Source: Pisaster brevispinus
Taxonomy: Eukaryota; Echinodermata; Asteroidea; Forcipulatida; Asteriidae
Direction of reading: 5' to 3'
DNA length: 64,000 bases
NCBI GenBank assembly: GCA_023634235.1
Contig: JAMKCF010000006.1
Span: 23,079,163-23,143,162 of the forward strand
The first letter of the stretch is position 1. Each line of letters starts with the position of its first letter. Made by a program: the position numbers and the translations under genes. Positions 49,096-61,900 of the stretch are shown piece after piece. The notes under the pieces are model-generated. The model was given only the letters and a program-made list of their open reading frames with translations, was not told the DNA's origin and did not search any database.

Positions 49096-51023
49096 ACAGC
49101 TAATTCTTCTGCATGGTACAGATTAAAAACAGTCTGAGTTCAAACAAAGTCTGAAAAATGTCATCACTGACTACATTTGAACGCTCACCGTTAACCGGTG
49201 TCGTCGGTACCCAAGAGTTATATCCATCCCAAGGGCTATAACACAATTTTTTGAAAAGTGCACTCCAATCAAGTCTTTTTGAAATTGTGGCAACTGAAAT
49301 AAGCATTTTGAAATTAAAGAAATACAAAATCCCAACCACATGCAACTTTGTTTCCCGAAACATCAACTACTTTTTTCCAACTTTTTAAAATAAATTTTCG
49401 TTTAAACTCTAACAATAACCAAAAGCATAAAACCACTTTAACGCATACAATCGGCCTTCAATCTACAGTTGTCAGGGATGATAAATTTTTATTAGCTGTT
49501 TCAGAACCTCTAAGCTTGGCTAATAATACATAAAAGTCCCAATAAAAAAAACCTTTTTCATTCCTCACAAGAAGATTTTAATATCTACAGAGAGACAAGC
49601 TCTCATGTTGGCAGTGGTTGCTTTAAATTAACAGTTAAGTGGCAAAAATTAAACAGGCTCCATGCTGTTTATTAGTTCTCCTCCCGTTTTAAGCCTTCAG
49701 TCACGCTCATAACACGCCATTTTTTAACACGTAGTTCAATCTACAAGGTAGTAATTAAAACAGGTTCATACTATCGTATGATATGTGTAGTGTAAAAATG
49801 TCGGCGCAATGTGGATAGGAAATTGGTATATTGACTTTTTTGTATTCACCGCACACGTGCATGAAAAAAATTATGCAAAATAGGAGAATGGCAGACAAAA
49901 TGTGTCTCTTGTAACAGTCTGCTGAGTGTTGGGTGAAAAGAACGGAACATAAGTGACGCTCGAATCCAACCGTGCAGGCCTTTCCTGCCAAGACTCGTCA
50001 ACTAGATGAGAGCAAGAGATTTCCAATTACACCTAACTTAGGTCTTTTTAAGAAAAGTACTCTCAACATATTGAATGTTTAGGACATCACATCACCTTGA
50101 TATCATTGCTGATGTTTGGGATGGGTTGACTTTAAATTTCATACCATTTCACTGTATCAAATGTCCCATATGTTCAGCACATTTTAACTTGAACTACAGG
50201 TGTAGGTCCCCCTCCACCCCCCTCAAACTGTTCCACTACAATACCTAGACCTTGATAATATAAACAGTAGGGAGACTGAGGCCTACTCCGACCCAAGACC
50301 TCCACCGAGAGCACGTATGCCCCAAGCAACCCTTCCCACCGGTGGGGGTAAGTTTATATGATTTATACGACTGGCGCTTGAGTTTCTGAATTTGATTTCC
50401 TCAATTATGGGCTCTAGTTTCAGAAGATAAAAGACTTGCTTTGTATCGATACAGGTTACCAGGCAACATTTCATTGTCTTCGGTTGATTCCCTGTTAACG
50501 TAGAAATTAACTGTGAGTTCATACAGACCCCAATTCCTGATCGTAAGGAATGGAGGTGCTCAATCAAGTCAAAGACACCAAGAGAGGGCGCTATTACACC
50601 TCCCATAAAAGCCACGTTGATTTATGACCAAATTGTCAGCATCACCTTGCTAGTCCAGCTTCATCATGCAACAGAGGCCCTGGGGCAGCTAGCGTGGCAT
50701 ACCCTGTATTTCTTAGAGATGGCAATTGACAGGTGGAAATATACACTGGGAAAATATTGCGGGCAAACACAAAAGTGTGCCAGTAGTATTACTTGTACAC
50801 CAATCTATCCACTTCAATATGGTGCACCGTTGGTTGATGGGAGCCAGCCATCCTTGATGGGGATGCAGCCTGCACACACTTACATTGAGAGTTGTCAAGA
50901 GGCATTATGTTCACTAATTACCCTTAAAGATGTTGTGGGGACCGCTCACATGCTGCCACGTTCTTGGTCATGTTCCCTGTTTCTAATAGCAAAAACGAAT
51001 ACAGAATCTTATCGACCGAAAAG

Positions 51024-51090
51024 GTGCCAGACTATTTTGCCCTTCCAGCCCCGGTTTGGTTGACATTGATTTTAAATGGGAGAAACAAAC
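51024..51090 (+). repeat. dispersed repeat family R1
   Basis: AGACTATTTTGCCCTTCCAG, CCCCGGTTTGGTTGACATTG and TTAAATGGGAGAAAC follow the family order; the AAGATGG end is missing. Confidence 0.65.
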
Positions 51091-54000
51091 AAATAAAACA
51101 CACAAAATTAGGGCATACATACTAAAATGTAAAAGCTTATAATACAATCAATGGGATAATGTGGGTTCTAGTTCTGTTGTGGTATTCAATTATTTTGATG
51201 TTTTCAAGATTAGAAAAAAACAAATTGTTTGGACCTGAAGTTTCAAGACAACAAGGAATGAATTTGGTGATATTCAAAATGTGATTTATGGCTCCGTAAG
51301 CATAGAATTCTGCAATACGCAGAGCCATGAAATCAGTCCCAGATGAATTGAACATCAAATTAAAATTCTTATTTTAAACAAATCCAGTTGCAATGTGATT
51401 TTTTCTGACAAGACGATTTGAACGGGGAAAACAATTTCCCAAAAAAATGATGTTGCACTGTCCCTTTAGTTATAATCCCATATCCTGTTATCTTTTGCAA
51501 ATCAGAAAGCCTGCAAAAACATTCTCATCTGCAGGAGTATCTAGTTTCAAATCTCGCAAAATAATTCCAGTCGGTTCGACTGGAATTACTCTCAAATCAC
51601 TTTTAAAATACTTCCTTCGAAAAAGAGATCCTAAGACTACAGTATCTCAAATATTTTTCAGCAAATCAATTTTTCGTACTTTTATTTTTACTTTCTGTGA
51701 ATTATCAGCCACAATCTGAAAATTCTAATAAAGGCAAACAGTTTTATTATCATATATTTCTTTGTTAATGACAGTTTGACTACAAGATATTTGATCCCAC
51801 CCCGCTGTGATTCATGAGTCACGGTATTTCTTACAAGAAAACAAACTGGTGTAGTGTTACACCAGAAACACGCGTCACACTGTGCACATATGTATATCGG
51901 ATAGATGCTGGTACTGCAAAATATAGCAAGCTCTCACACTATGGGCAACTGAAATGTACCCAAAAAACTCCAACAGAGGTTAAATCTTTGGCAATTGAAG
52001 AAAATTGATGTATATCTTGAGCTTTCACAAAGTTGGTGAAAGAAAGAGTCCGACAACTTTAGCGGAAATAGGATAAGATAAAATAACTTTCTGCAAGTCT
52101 TTTGTAACCTTTTGCAAACAATGTAAATTAATATTTAACAAGCTCTCACCAAATGTGTCCTTCACACTTTAAATGCTGTAGGAAAATCAGTTCCCCAAAA
52201 TGTTTGAACTAGAATGAGAATTTCACAATCTGTATAGAAGCAGTAGGAATGGTTGAGACAAAATTAAGAAACCTCTAAAAAGCAGTCAACTAGAAAAAAT
52301 CTTAATTAAGAGTTCACGCGGCTCATACGGCTAAACCCTGCTCCATCATTTCACTGTCTTAATAATTAATGGTCTTCAAATCACGCCTCTGTACAAACAA
52401 GACACAACCTTCGTCATTAATCCTTAAACAGTGCTCCTTATTAGTTGAATACCATTTTGTCCAACAAGCCCATTAACACTCCACATGATAAATTAGGAGA
52501 GCAATAATTGCCTCGAAGACCCAACCCCACCAATCAACCAAACCGCTGAAGTGATGTAATCCGAGAGGTCCTCGGTTAGCGTTACCCCAGGAGATAAACC
52601 CACCCACCCTCCCCCCACCTCTCAACTCCGTCCTAAAGCATGCATCCACGACAGTCTCATCTGGCTCCGTAGATTCTTTAAGCAAATTCATGTTTTTGCC
52701 ATTTGAAATGGAAATAATCCATTTAGCATTCTATGTCATCTGTCTTATCTCTGGGCGGCAGGAGCTTTTTAGTCACAAGTGCCGGAGCGAGACTCTTGTC
52801 ATAGGGTTAAGAGAGACATAGTAATATCATCCCTCAGACACCATGGTTTTATGCTAAGTATTCAAATCTTAACTGGTACACATAACTCAATGTATGTTCT
52901 ATTACATACACCCCCATGCACAGACATTGTCTAGTAGTCAAATTGGCAGCATCGCCAGTTAATGCATTTTTAATTAATCTGAGGGGGGCAGAAAGCCTCA
53001 GTATAGACTACATACATCCTAATTAAATTATTTTTAGCTATGTATAGGTGGTAAATTTGACCATTACATCAAACATCATTATAATTAGTGAAATATTAGG
53101 CGATCACAGACAAACAAAATCATTGACACACTTTATTTCTCTAGTAGAGACTTTAAAATCCGTACGTGTTTATGTCCTCAAACCATCCTCACAACTAACA
53201 TGATTATTAGATTCTATTGAGTAAATTCAATAAATAAACAGGGTTGACTTGATTGCAAACTCAAGCAGGAATATGAAGAAGTCCATCAAATACAAACAGT
53301 TATTTCTTGATGCAACAATTTGTTTCTAAACTCGAGCTTTAACAAATTGTTGTTTAAAACAAGAAAAGCTGAGTTACAAGACATATTATTCTTTATCCTA
53401 GTTCTTAACTCAAGAAAATGAAAACATCTTTGTTAATCTCAATGTATTTTATTATGTAACTGAACATAAAACAAGGCAATGGACAATGATATTAATCTTT
53501 CTGTTTGATTGTTGAAACAAAAGACCATATGCGTTGACGTTATCAAGTCCCCATCTTAAAGATAAACTGATGATGAAACAATGGAAATGCGCAAATGTGT
53601 ACACACAGCACACAGGATTGGCTCATGAACAACCTCCTTTTTTCACCTCTAGGCGAGGGCGCCCTACTTAGATGACAACAAATGCAAAGAGGGAAATTAT
53701 TTTCAAGTAGTCTGGACTTACAGTTCTGCCAAATCTTTCTCAAGGGGATTTTGTAAAATTCAATGTTAACTTCAAAATGCATGGGGAATAGCTCAGACCT
53801 GACTGTAAATTAAAAAGTACAAAATTTGAAGGAATTCTGATATGATCCTAGAATTTGACACCATTTAATACCGCAGCATTTGCGTAAAAATCATCATTGT
53901 TGTACTTTTGACAAAGTAACAATAAGCTGTTAACAGTTTGTTATCATCAAAGCAACTTCAAAAACACAATTCCTGTGTGTCTCAATTGAAAGCGAATTGA

Positions 54001-54697
54001 AATACATTATTGAGAAAATTCAGCAACCCAAAAGCAATTGTGCTACAAGAGCATTGTAATTCTTACTAAGTGCGTCTGAATGCAATCCATCCATCATAAG
54101 TGTACACAAGCTCATATCAAAGGCTCCACTGATGCTATTTACCCTCAGGCATTAAGAGGTCACAACCATCTCAATAAATCTAAGACGAAAATAATGACCG
54201 CAACTCCAGCTATATCTTTCCCTTTTATGATGAACTTGAAGTGCAATTTAGCGACAGTTCCCTGGGATCCATCACTCTAAATGACCATATGGCTGGCAGT
54301 GAATAACTAGTGGACACAAGGAGGTGTCAGAGGAGTTTGTATCGCCCCTCAACAACCTCCTCCCCCCCCCCCCCAATCCCAACAAGCTCAGCCAGCTTAC
54401 TGGCTCAGTTTAATTTTCAGCCTTTCAACTCCCAGATCCAATTAGTTACGTCTAAATAAACTTTCCAGTGTGTGAGTGTGTGGACAGATTTGTTAGCGTA
54501 ACTATTTTATGTAGGTCCACAAAGGCACATGTATTAAATTATCAGCAGAGAGAAAGATACTGCTATATGCACAAACAAGTTTCCCGCCAAAATATTTTGT
54601 ATGTTGTCCAGTCCGTGTTGACTGGTTCCTTACAGCATTATCACGAAGCAAAGTTAATAAACCACAAGGGAAACTGACTGGGTAAATTTTAAACAAT

Positions 54698-54809
54698 TTT
54701 GGTTTGAACAAAGAAAAAATGACTAGAGCGGGACTAAAACCTGCGACCTCAGGATTAAGGTTGTGGGTTCAAGTTCCACACTCTAATAAATTGTCTTTGT
54801 TCGACCCAA
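54698..54809. repeat. head-to-head pair of family-B tails
   Basis: The left half is a minus-strand family-B 3' part (GAACAAAG...GACTAGAGCGGGACT...CCTGCGACC). The right half is a plus-strand 3' part (GGTTGTGGGTTCAAGTTCC...CTCTAATAAATTGTCTTTG). Together they form an imperfect palindrome of about 110 bases. Confidence 0.65.
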
Positions 54810-56733
54810 AGTTGATTAAACAACATTTTGAGCCCAGGAGATTTATATGTTGATTCTGTAGCTACATCACAGAAACTTTCCTCAAATGGACAAGTCATGA
54901 GAAATAATAATGTGTATTTCTTAAGCAAACATTATCTGCTTTTAACAAAACTTATGTACAGACTACTGTTCAGTAGCTTTCCCAAATGAAGTTCAGCTGG
55001 CTACATGTAGTTCTCCTTACAGACCAATCTACTTCAGGCTTTCATTATGCCCTGTACATGTTTCTTCTGCCATTACCTGGACGCATTTAAGCTCACGTAC
55101 ACGAAGCGCGCAGGCTTTTAATTGCGTCATACTTGCATTTTGTAAAGTTGCGTCAACATCATTTGTTGAAGATGCCTGTGATAAGCAAATAGAAGTGGGG
55201 CGCATTGTATGAAATAGTTCCCGTCCAGTAATGGGGACACATGATTGTCGCTTGGATTTGACCTAATTCTAATGTCTATTGACCCAATTCACCTGGCATC
55301 AATATCACAATAATCTCGGTTGGACCAGGTTTGGGTGTTAATGTTCTGTGTGTTACATAGTGTAGTGCGCAGTTTATGCGATGCGTCGTTTACAAGCCTA
55401 CCATAATTTGTATGTGCAATCATGGAGGAAGATCTTCCTCCGTGGTGCAATTCAACTTCCGAAATGGCGAGTGTTTCAGGCAGTATCCACATGTGACATT
55501 GGTGCATAGGATCGATAGGTCTCAGAGGGGTTTCATCTTCTCAGGATGCACTCTAGTCTTGGGTCAAGATGCTCATGTGTTCTTTATTTTATAGCACGGT
55601 TAGTGTGTGAGTGTGGTGTGGTGTTGTAGCTCCCTCTGTTGGTGATGTATTGCAAAACACAGGAGCATCTTGAAACAAGACTATATGTAGGCTACCCTAA
55701 ATTACACCTACAGTTACTAGAAATAACTAACAATTGGATAGGCTGATTTGTTTATGAATTTGTACATTGAAATTTATTAGACCTCTGAGTGGGTTCCCCT
55801 AATTCGGTTGAATTAGCGAAAATGGAATTGTTGTGCAAAAATGGAATTAAAATCAAACAAACAAAAGCATCAAAACAATTCCAAGAACCAACGTCATTCC
55901 ACATGTTCGGAAAAGTAATGTATAGTGTTGTAACTCATCACCACTCTGTGATTTGGTCAAATCCCTTCCCTTTGGGAATTGCTACAATTATAATCTAACG
56001 ACATGCAAAGATCATTAAGCAAAACCACGGTCTACTGCACCCACAAACGCAGCTCCATCACTCCCATCTACAAGCAATTAACATAATCTTGTTACAAATC
56101 ACCATATCCAAAAATACACATCTCCCATGAGTTGAGATAACATCCAGTTGTGAAAGGTTAATCGACCTGAGCGTAGATGGGGGGAGGGGAAGTGAGAGGT
56201 CAAAGGCTAAACACTAATCGACCAGAACAACCTCGAGAGTCCCAGCTTTGGAAGAGCGAAATCTGGGGACAGCATTTTTTTCTTCCATGGTCAACATGGT
56301 AAAATAATCAGCAGCACAGTGATTACTTTACAATTCCCTGGTCCCCTGATTTTCAGAGTCTGATCATCGTTCAGTCACTTCCAGACGCCCTCTTCGATAA
56401 CTGAACCTGACATCTATAGCTTGATTTGTAATCCACATGCAAGGAGGGGAAAATGTACAGCAACTAATGAACGTCGACATCTAGTTTTCCATGCAAAGTA
56501 ACATTGAAAATCAGAAACCTTATTCCAAAGTGAGTTCTTAAACAGTAGGAGAGTTTTTTGAAAGGTACTGCATGTACCATGAAGCATCAAAACAAGGGGA
56601 CTTTTTAAGCTGTCCAAATTACAAGCAATACATATGTTTGAGAATTATCAAGATTATAAACTTACTTTGTATTCACTTACTTTGTATTCACTAGTAACAA
56701 CTGTCCCAAGAAATATACAGTTTTCGACACATA

Positions 56734-56877
56734 GGCCATGTCCCAATTGGCAGCTATGGCTACAGCTACGGCTGAATCACTGCGTTGAAGTATAGATAAT
56801 CTTTAGCAACATCCTTAGCAACCGTCATAGCCGTAGCCGTAGCCGTAGCCATAGCCACCAATTCAGACACAGCCTTA
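56734..56877. repeat. family M2 copy
   Basis: GGCCATGTCCCAATTGGCAG...CTATGGCTACAGC...TTTAGCAACATCCTTAGCAA...GCCGTAGCCGTAGCCGTAGC...AATTCAGACACAGCC. The right arm has an expanded GCCGTA hexamer run. Confidence 0.72.
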
Positions 56878-56911
56878 AGGTCCTATTTTGGTTTGCTGAA
56901 CCAAGATTATA

Positions 56912-57258
56912 AAGGGTCATGACCGATAGGCCTAGAGCACCAGACTCCAGTTCTGGTGCTACCAGAGTGTGGCTTCGATTCCCAGTCGTGGCACTTGTGT
57001 CCTTGAGCAAGACACATAACCATTATTGCTTCATCCTTCGGACAGGAAGTGAAGCTGTAGGTCCTGCGTGCTGCGTGATGCACGCAAAAGAACCCGGTAC
57101 ACTTATTATTGAGAGAAGGGGTTTGCCTGGTGTTTCTGGCATGGATGCCTGCTGTTTACAACCAACCATCTTGTAAACCAAAAATACCCGTCATTAAAAT
57201 AATTATAAACACTTTGAGATGCCGTAGATAAAGCACCGTACAAGAGCCAAGTATTTTT
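56912..57258 (+). mobile_element. tRNA-derived SINE, family C
   Basis: The head is GTCATGACCGATAGGCCTAG with CAGACTCCAGTTCTGGTG and GGCTTCGATTCCCAGTCGTG. GTGTCCTTGAGCAAGACAC follows, then GCTTCATCCTTCGGACAGG, GTGAAGCTGTAGGTCC, AAAGAACCCGGTACAC and AGAGAAGGGG. The 3' end, CTTTGAGATGCCGTAGATAA, resembles LINE-like tails that give SINEs their mobility. Confidence 0.75.
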
Positions 57259-59833
57259 ATTGGTATTTCTAGATCCAGTAGACCAGATGAAAAGGATATT
57301 TTCACTGCTGGCTGGAAGAACCAAATCAATCTGGTCCATTTTTGTACTACAGGGGTTCATATCTGATATAGAAACACATGTATGAGACAAAATGGCTGCG
57401 GCATGGTAAAAGTCATATCAACTGCCCTTGGCCTGGTGAGCTGTCCGTGCAGCACAATGCTTGATTATAACGCAGCGTTACACGACCATTCATCACAGCA
57501 GCTGTTCTTGTCCCAACAAGATTACGACAGATCACGGACAGACAAGATATGAAATATCCGGGTCGAGTACACAGACCCGAGCTATTCTAAGCGACACCCA
57601 TCAAGGGATTATGGCAAAAACCATGAACAGAAAAGAAGACATTCACACAGATCTAACGCTTCTAAGTTGTTGGGGTTTTTTTTCTTTCTTGAGGGGGGGT
57701 GGAATTTTTTATTTTTTTTAAGAGAAGAGAACAACTGGCAAATTGATTTGTTCCTTTTAAGTATCCTGGGAAAAGGGGCGGGGTTAGTTGAGACCTGGGG
57801 GAACCTTCAGGATTGATTCTTTGTTAGGGAACGGAGATTTCTCCAAACATAAAAGTTCACCTGAACTTTCTGTTTCGGCGCACTCTGCTAAGTTGTGAGG
57901 TTACATGAAGATCAATCGGGAGGAGGGTGGGGATGAAAACAAGCTGAAATTAATCTTCACTTGTATAGATCATGGAACCTTTTTTTACAAAATGAGTGAC
58001 CTTATACATTCCAGGGTCTTTGTGGCAGGCAAAATACTTCACTAAAGGAAATTTTTACAATTTGCATCATGGTTTCCTCAAAAGTTCAAGAGCTATACAA
58101 AAATAACAGCTGCACAAGTTTTCTACATATCAAAAGTTGATAAAAATCAAATAGCGCAATTTTAAAATATATTGTCTTCTTCCATTGAGCTGTGAACGAG
58201 TTGTGCCTGCAGGACGTCCAAGCTCTGTGGCTCTGTTGTTGATGTCATGGGTCACATGGTCTAGTGTTCTACAGTGTTCATCTCAACGAGGTGGAAGAAA
58301 CATACACCGAAAAAAACCTTCAAAAACCTTGCAGGAATTAACAGAAATGAATGTCTAGACTTGTACAATAACTCACTCCAATAGGAGATTAAAAAACCAA
58401 GGCCAATAGCTGTCAGATTTAACAAAATTGCAATAATCCTGATATCGTTGACATTAAAAGGGAGGGACACTAATTGGGTACAGATCTTAAATTTCTCACG
58501 AAGGTAGGGGCTGGAGGGGGGGTGGGGGCTGAGAAATGAGGAGAGTCACTAAATGCATGACTGAAGACCACCATGTAAACAAGTTACAAATATACACCAC
58601 ACATAGACCTAATCTGTACACTGAAACAAATGTATACAAGTAGATTCTCTAGTCAAGAAACCCAATTGTTACTCTCGCCTCCAAGTTTACCCCAAACAGT
58701 GCCCTCTTGTGGTTCAGTGCACGTCTGTCCTAACCAAAGAATATAGAGCACCAAAGGCGCAAGATCTGAAGATGGGGAACTCGGGCTGAAATGTGAAATG
58801 TGGACGCCAGTTCAGCAAGCAACTCTTTTGATGCAACAATGGATTAGTGCATTAATGAAATTGCCCCTATGCTTTTTTCATTTTTCAACAATAGATGGCG
58901 CTCTAGTTGTCCATCTCGCGCCTCCAGCGCTCTGTAATCTTTGGTCCTGGCATAATTGAATGCATGATTTAAAACATGCTGGAGGTACACGCACTTTAAT
59001 CTGAGTAGACACAGCTCTATGGGGACCAAACACTACAGAGACCAGACCAGATACAATTATTGCAGCCACAGTGTATTCACAATGAAGCCTTTAGTGCATC
59101 TGTGACGACATTTAGGTTGGCAAAACATCTTGTAATGGAGAATGAATCAACAAACCATTTCCGGGGTAGGTGGGGGGAACGGCGGGGCTGGGGCAGTGGA
59201 GAAGGGCATGAAGCACGGTGGTAAAACTCAAGATTGAAACAGTAAAGACTTTCAATGACAAGACTCTAGAGGCCAGAGAGCTTGGAATAATCTTGCTGCG
59301 CAACCACTTTTACTTCGCATGATTCAACAGACAACTGGTGAACTGTAGTACATGCAAAGTGAATGCATGTCATTAATTGACGACAATTTTTGTTTAGAAT
59401 TTTGACGAACAAAAACTACTCATAATTGTAGATTGTTGTGTTATTGTTCTGCAACACTTACAACAAACAATGACGATTCTGCAAGTCTATTCAAATCCTT
59501 CCTCGATTTGGAAGAAATATTAATGTGCAACTCACTTTAAGATGTGATCGTTGATACCTGATACATCACAGAGGCAATGGAGAAGGTCATCACAATGCCC
59601 CTGGTTGTTGCCTCGGTGCCCTTTGAAATGTTCAAACACAAGTTCTAATTTCAGTCATAGAGGTACTCCTTACTAAAAACAAATTACAAAAAATTGCCCC
59701 GCCCTTTACAAGATCAAAATATCAGGACAACTGTTTTTCAACAAATACCAAACCAAACTGTGAATAATTGTGCACATCCAGAGATTCAAAGATTCAAAAA
59801 TGTGTATTTTAATTCTTATTACAAATGATTCGG

Positions 59834-59963
59834 TGTTGAACAAAGAAAAATTTACTAGAGCGGGGTTTGAACCAACGACCTCCGGATTAACGTGCCAGCG
59901 CTCTACCAACTGAGCTATCCGGCCCCATGTTGGCAGTCTCCCTATTTTGTCAATATCTTTGTT
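59834..59963 (-). mobile_element. tRNA-like repeat, family B (best preserved copy)
   Basis: The minus strand reads AACAAAGATATTGACAAAAT, then AGGGAGACTGCCAACA, then a tRNA-like body with GATAGCTCAGTTGGTAGAGC, CACGTTAATCC and B box GGTTCAAACCCCGCTC, and finally CTAGTAAATTTTTCTTTGTT. The anticodon-loop position carries GTT, as in tRNA-Asn, but no convincing acceptor stem is formed. It is therefore treated as a repeat, not a functional tRNA gene. Confidence 0.72.
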
Positions 59964-60798
59964 GGGGGGGGGGGGGGGTGCCATTTAACCGTTAACTACC
60001 AGTTAAGCCAAGGATCACACCCAAGTTTACGATACAACCTGGGAAGCCCCAGCCAGAGGATCACCTAAAGGGGATGTGACTTTTTTTTTAATGGTGCAAC
60101 TTATCTTAATTCTCTGAGAGGGTTAGGCCTACAGGACTACATACATGAATATTGGAACACAACAAACAAAGGACGACAGAGAATATTTGGCAAGACATGG
60201 CGGAAACAAAATGGGCGAAGGACAAACAGTGACAGGGCATTGTCAATTCGATAGACCCCATCTTCACTGCTGAGCACTGACAAATGTTGCTAAGCTACAA
60301 TTCCACATATACAATGCTTGTTGTGCAAACTAAGAGGTTTTTTTTATTTCTGCTTAACAGAAAATCAGGTCATGGTTATCGAGTTTGATAGTTGACCCTT
60401 GAAGAAACTAGGTCAATTAAAGTGTTAAAGGTGCACTATCGTCATCCCTGTGGCTGTACATATAATTATGAACTCTAACCAAGTTATTTCAAACGGGAGA
60501 CCTCCTTCCGTGTGATATCTATGGAGGGTGGGTGTGCGCACAGTAACTGGGTGAGAGCTCATCATTCAATGTACAGCCACAGCGCTGCCTTGGTCATGGT
60601 GACAGTGGGTGTCCCCCCAGGGCTGACTTGCCTACACCAAGGAGGATTTCTTCCTCCATGGCTACCCACGGTGCAGGCTTGCAGAGACTTTTCCAGGCTG
60701 TTCAATAACAATCTTACAGATTATCTGAGGGTAACCATAATCTGAAATCAGATTAGGTTAGGAAGAATATCATGTCTGGGTTTTAAACAAGAAATGTA

Positions 60799-61080
60799 TT
60801 ACTGGCTTGGTAGCAATACCATGCAAAAACTGTGTTCATATTACTGGCTAGGTAGCAATGTATACCATGCAAAAACTGTGTTCATATTACTGGCTTGGTA
60901 GCAATGTATACCATGCAAAAACTGTGTTCATATTACTGGCTTGGTAGCAATGTATACCATGCAAAAACTGTGTTCATATTACTGGCTTGGTAGCAATGTA
61001 TACCATGCAAAAACTGTGTTCATATTACTGGCTTGGTAGCAATGTATTACCATGCAAAAACTGTGTTCATATTACTGGCT
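60799..61080 (+). repeat. minisatellite, 46-bp unit, about six copies
   Basis: The unit starts TTACTGGCTTGGTAGCAATG. Full units begin at 60841, 60887, 60933, 60979 and 61025. The first (60799) lacks 4 bases, the fifth full unit has one extra base (47), and a 9-base partial copy ends the array. Copies are nearly identical. Confidence 0.95.
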
Positions 61081-61304
61081 AAGCTTTTATACTTACAGGG
61101 TCGAGGGTCGTTGCTTATAAAAAGGTCTGAAACTACAATCCTGGCCAAAATTGTCCGGGCCAAATGACAATAAACATACCCTCCCCCGTGCCCCGGCTCA
61201 TTGTTGTTAACCCTAGCTGGAGCGCAGACCGTGCAATGAGAGCCAAAATTGAGTGGGGGCTGGGGGGGAGCAGGGGCCCAACAAGATATGGCCGGGATTG
61301 TAGG

Positions 61305-61445
61305 ATCCAAATTTCAGGAGGTAAGTTGAAGTGATGGCACTTCCAACTTTGGTGACCCCTGGAGTTATAGATTTCAAGAAGCTCTCAGACACAGTATCCT
61401 CTGCACTAAACAAGTACATCAACAATCAAAGAGCATGTCTTGTTA
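61305..61445. repeat. dispersed repeat family R5
   Basis: ATCCAAATTTCAGGAGGTAA, GTTGAAGTGATGG, ACCCCTGGAGTTATAGAT, GTATCCTCTGCACTAAAC and ATGTCTTGTTAAG run parallel to 48905-49095. Confidence 0.62.
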
Positions 61446-61851
61446 AGCAGAAAGAAAAAGTTTTTTATTGATTTTTTTTTTTTTAAGTCACCAGGCAATC
61501 AAAAGAACCTGAAACTCAGATACACATGTATGTCCGAAATTTCTTATCCTTGAATTAAGTTAGACGCAATAATATTGGTGACTAGTCTTGTTATAGGTCT
61601 AGAAGAGTCTGTGATACAATCGACAGACATTCCGTGATGATGATAAGCACAAATCAAATTAAGAAAGTTCAAGGTAGGAACCGGATTCTGACATGGGAAG
61701 GCATGATTCAATTAAGAAATAAAAACACTAAAAGCTTTGCTGGAACGCTCCATGATTTACTGGAGTGCTTGGGGCTAACTCTTAACCTCACCACCTGCAC
61801 TTTTTTTTCCCTCTCTTAATTTGTGTTCCCTCTTTTTAATTATTTTTATTT

Positions 61852-61900
61852 CGTTGGTTCAAATCCCGCTCTAGTCATTTTTTTCTTTGTTCAACCCCAA
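61852..61900 (+). mobile_element. family B 3' fragment, plus orientation
   Basis: GTTGGTTCAAATCCCGCTCT followed by AGTCATTTTTTTCTTTGTTC matches the B-box and tail of the copy at 59834; the 5' part is missing. Confidence 0.6.

Noticed and set aside
50617..51063. A 148-codon plus-strand open frame
   Set aside because: Its 3' part overlaps a copy of dispersed family R1 and no domain is visible.
58261..58470. A minus-strand frame with a hydrophobic stretch (LLNLTAIGLGFLISYW) considered as the missing ENTREP membrane exon
   Set aside because: It lacks the family's expected wording before the third helix and has no fitting donor and acceptor pair in phase.
59834..59963. A functional tRNA-Asn gene
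   Set aside because: A and B boxes and a GTT at the anticodon position are present, but the acceptor stem does not pair convincingly and related copies share non-tRNA flanks, so it is a repeat.
60799..61080. CRISPR-like array
   Set aside because: The units are contiguous identical tandem repeats with no variable spacers, and the genome is eukaryotic.
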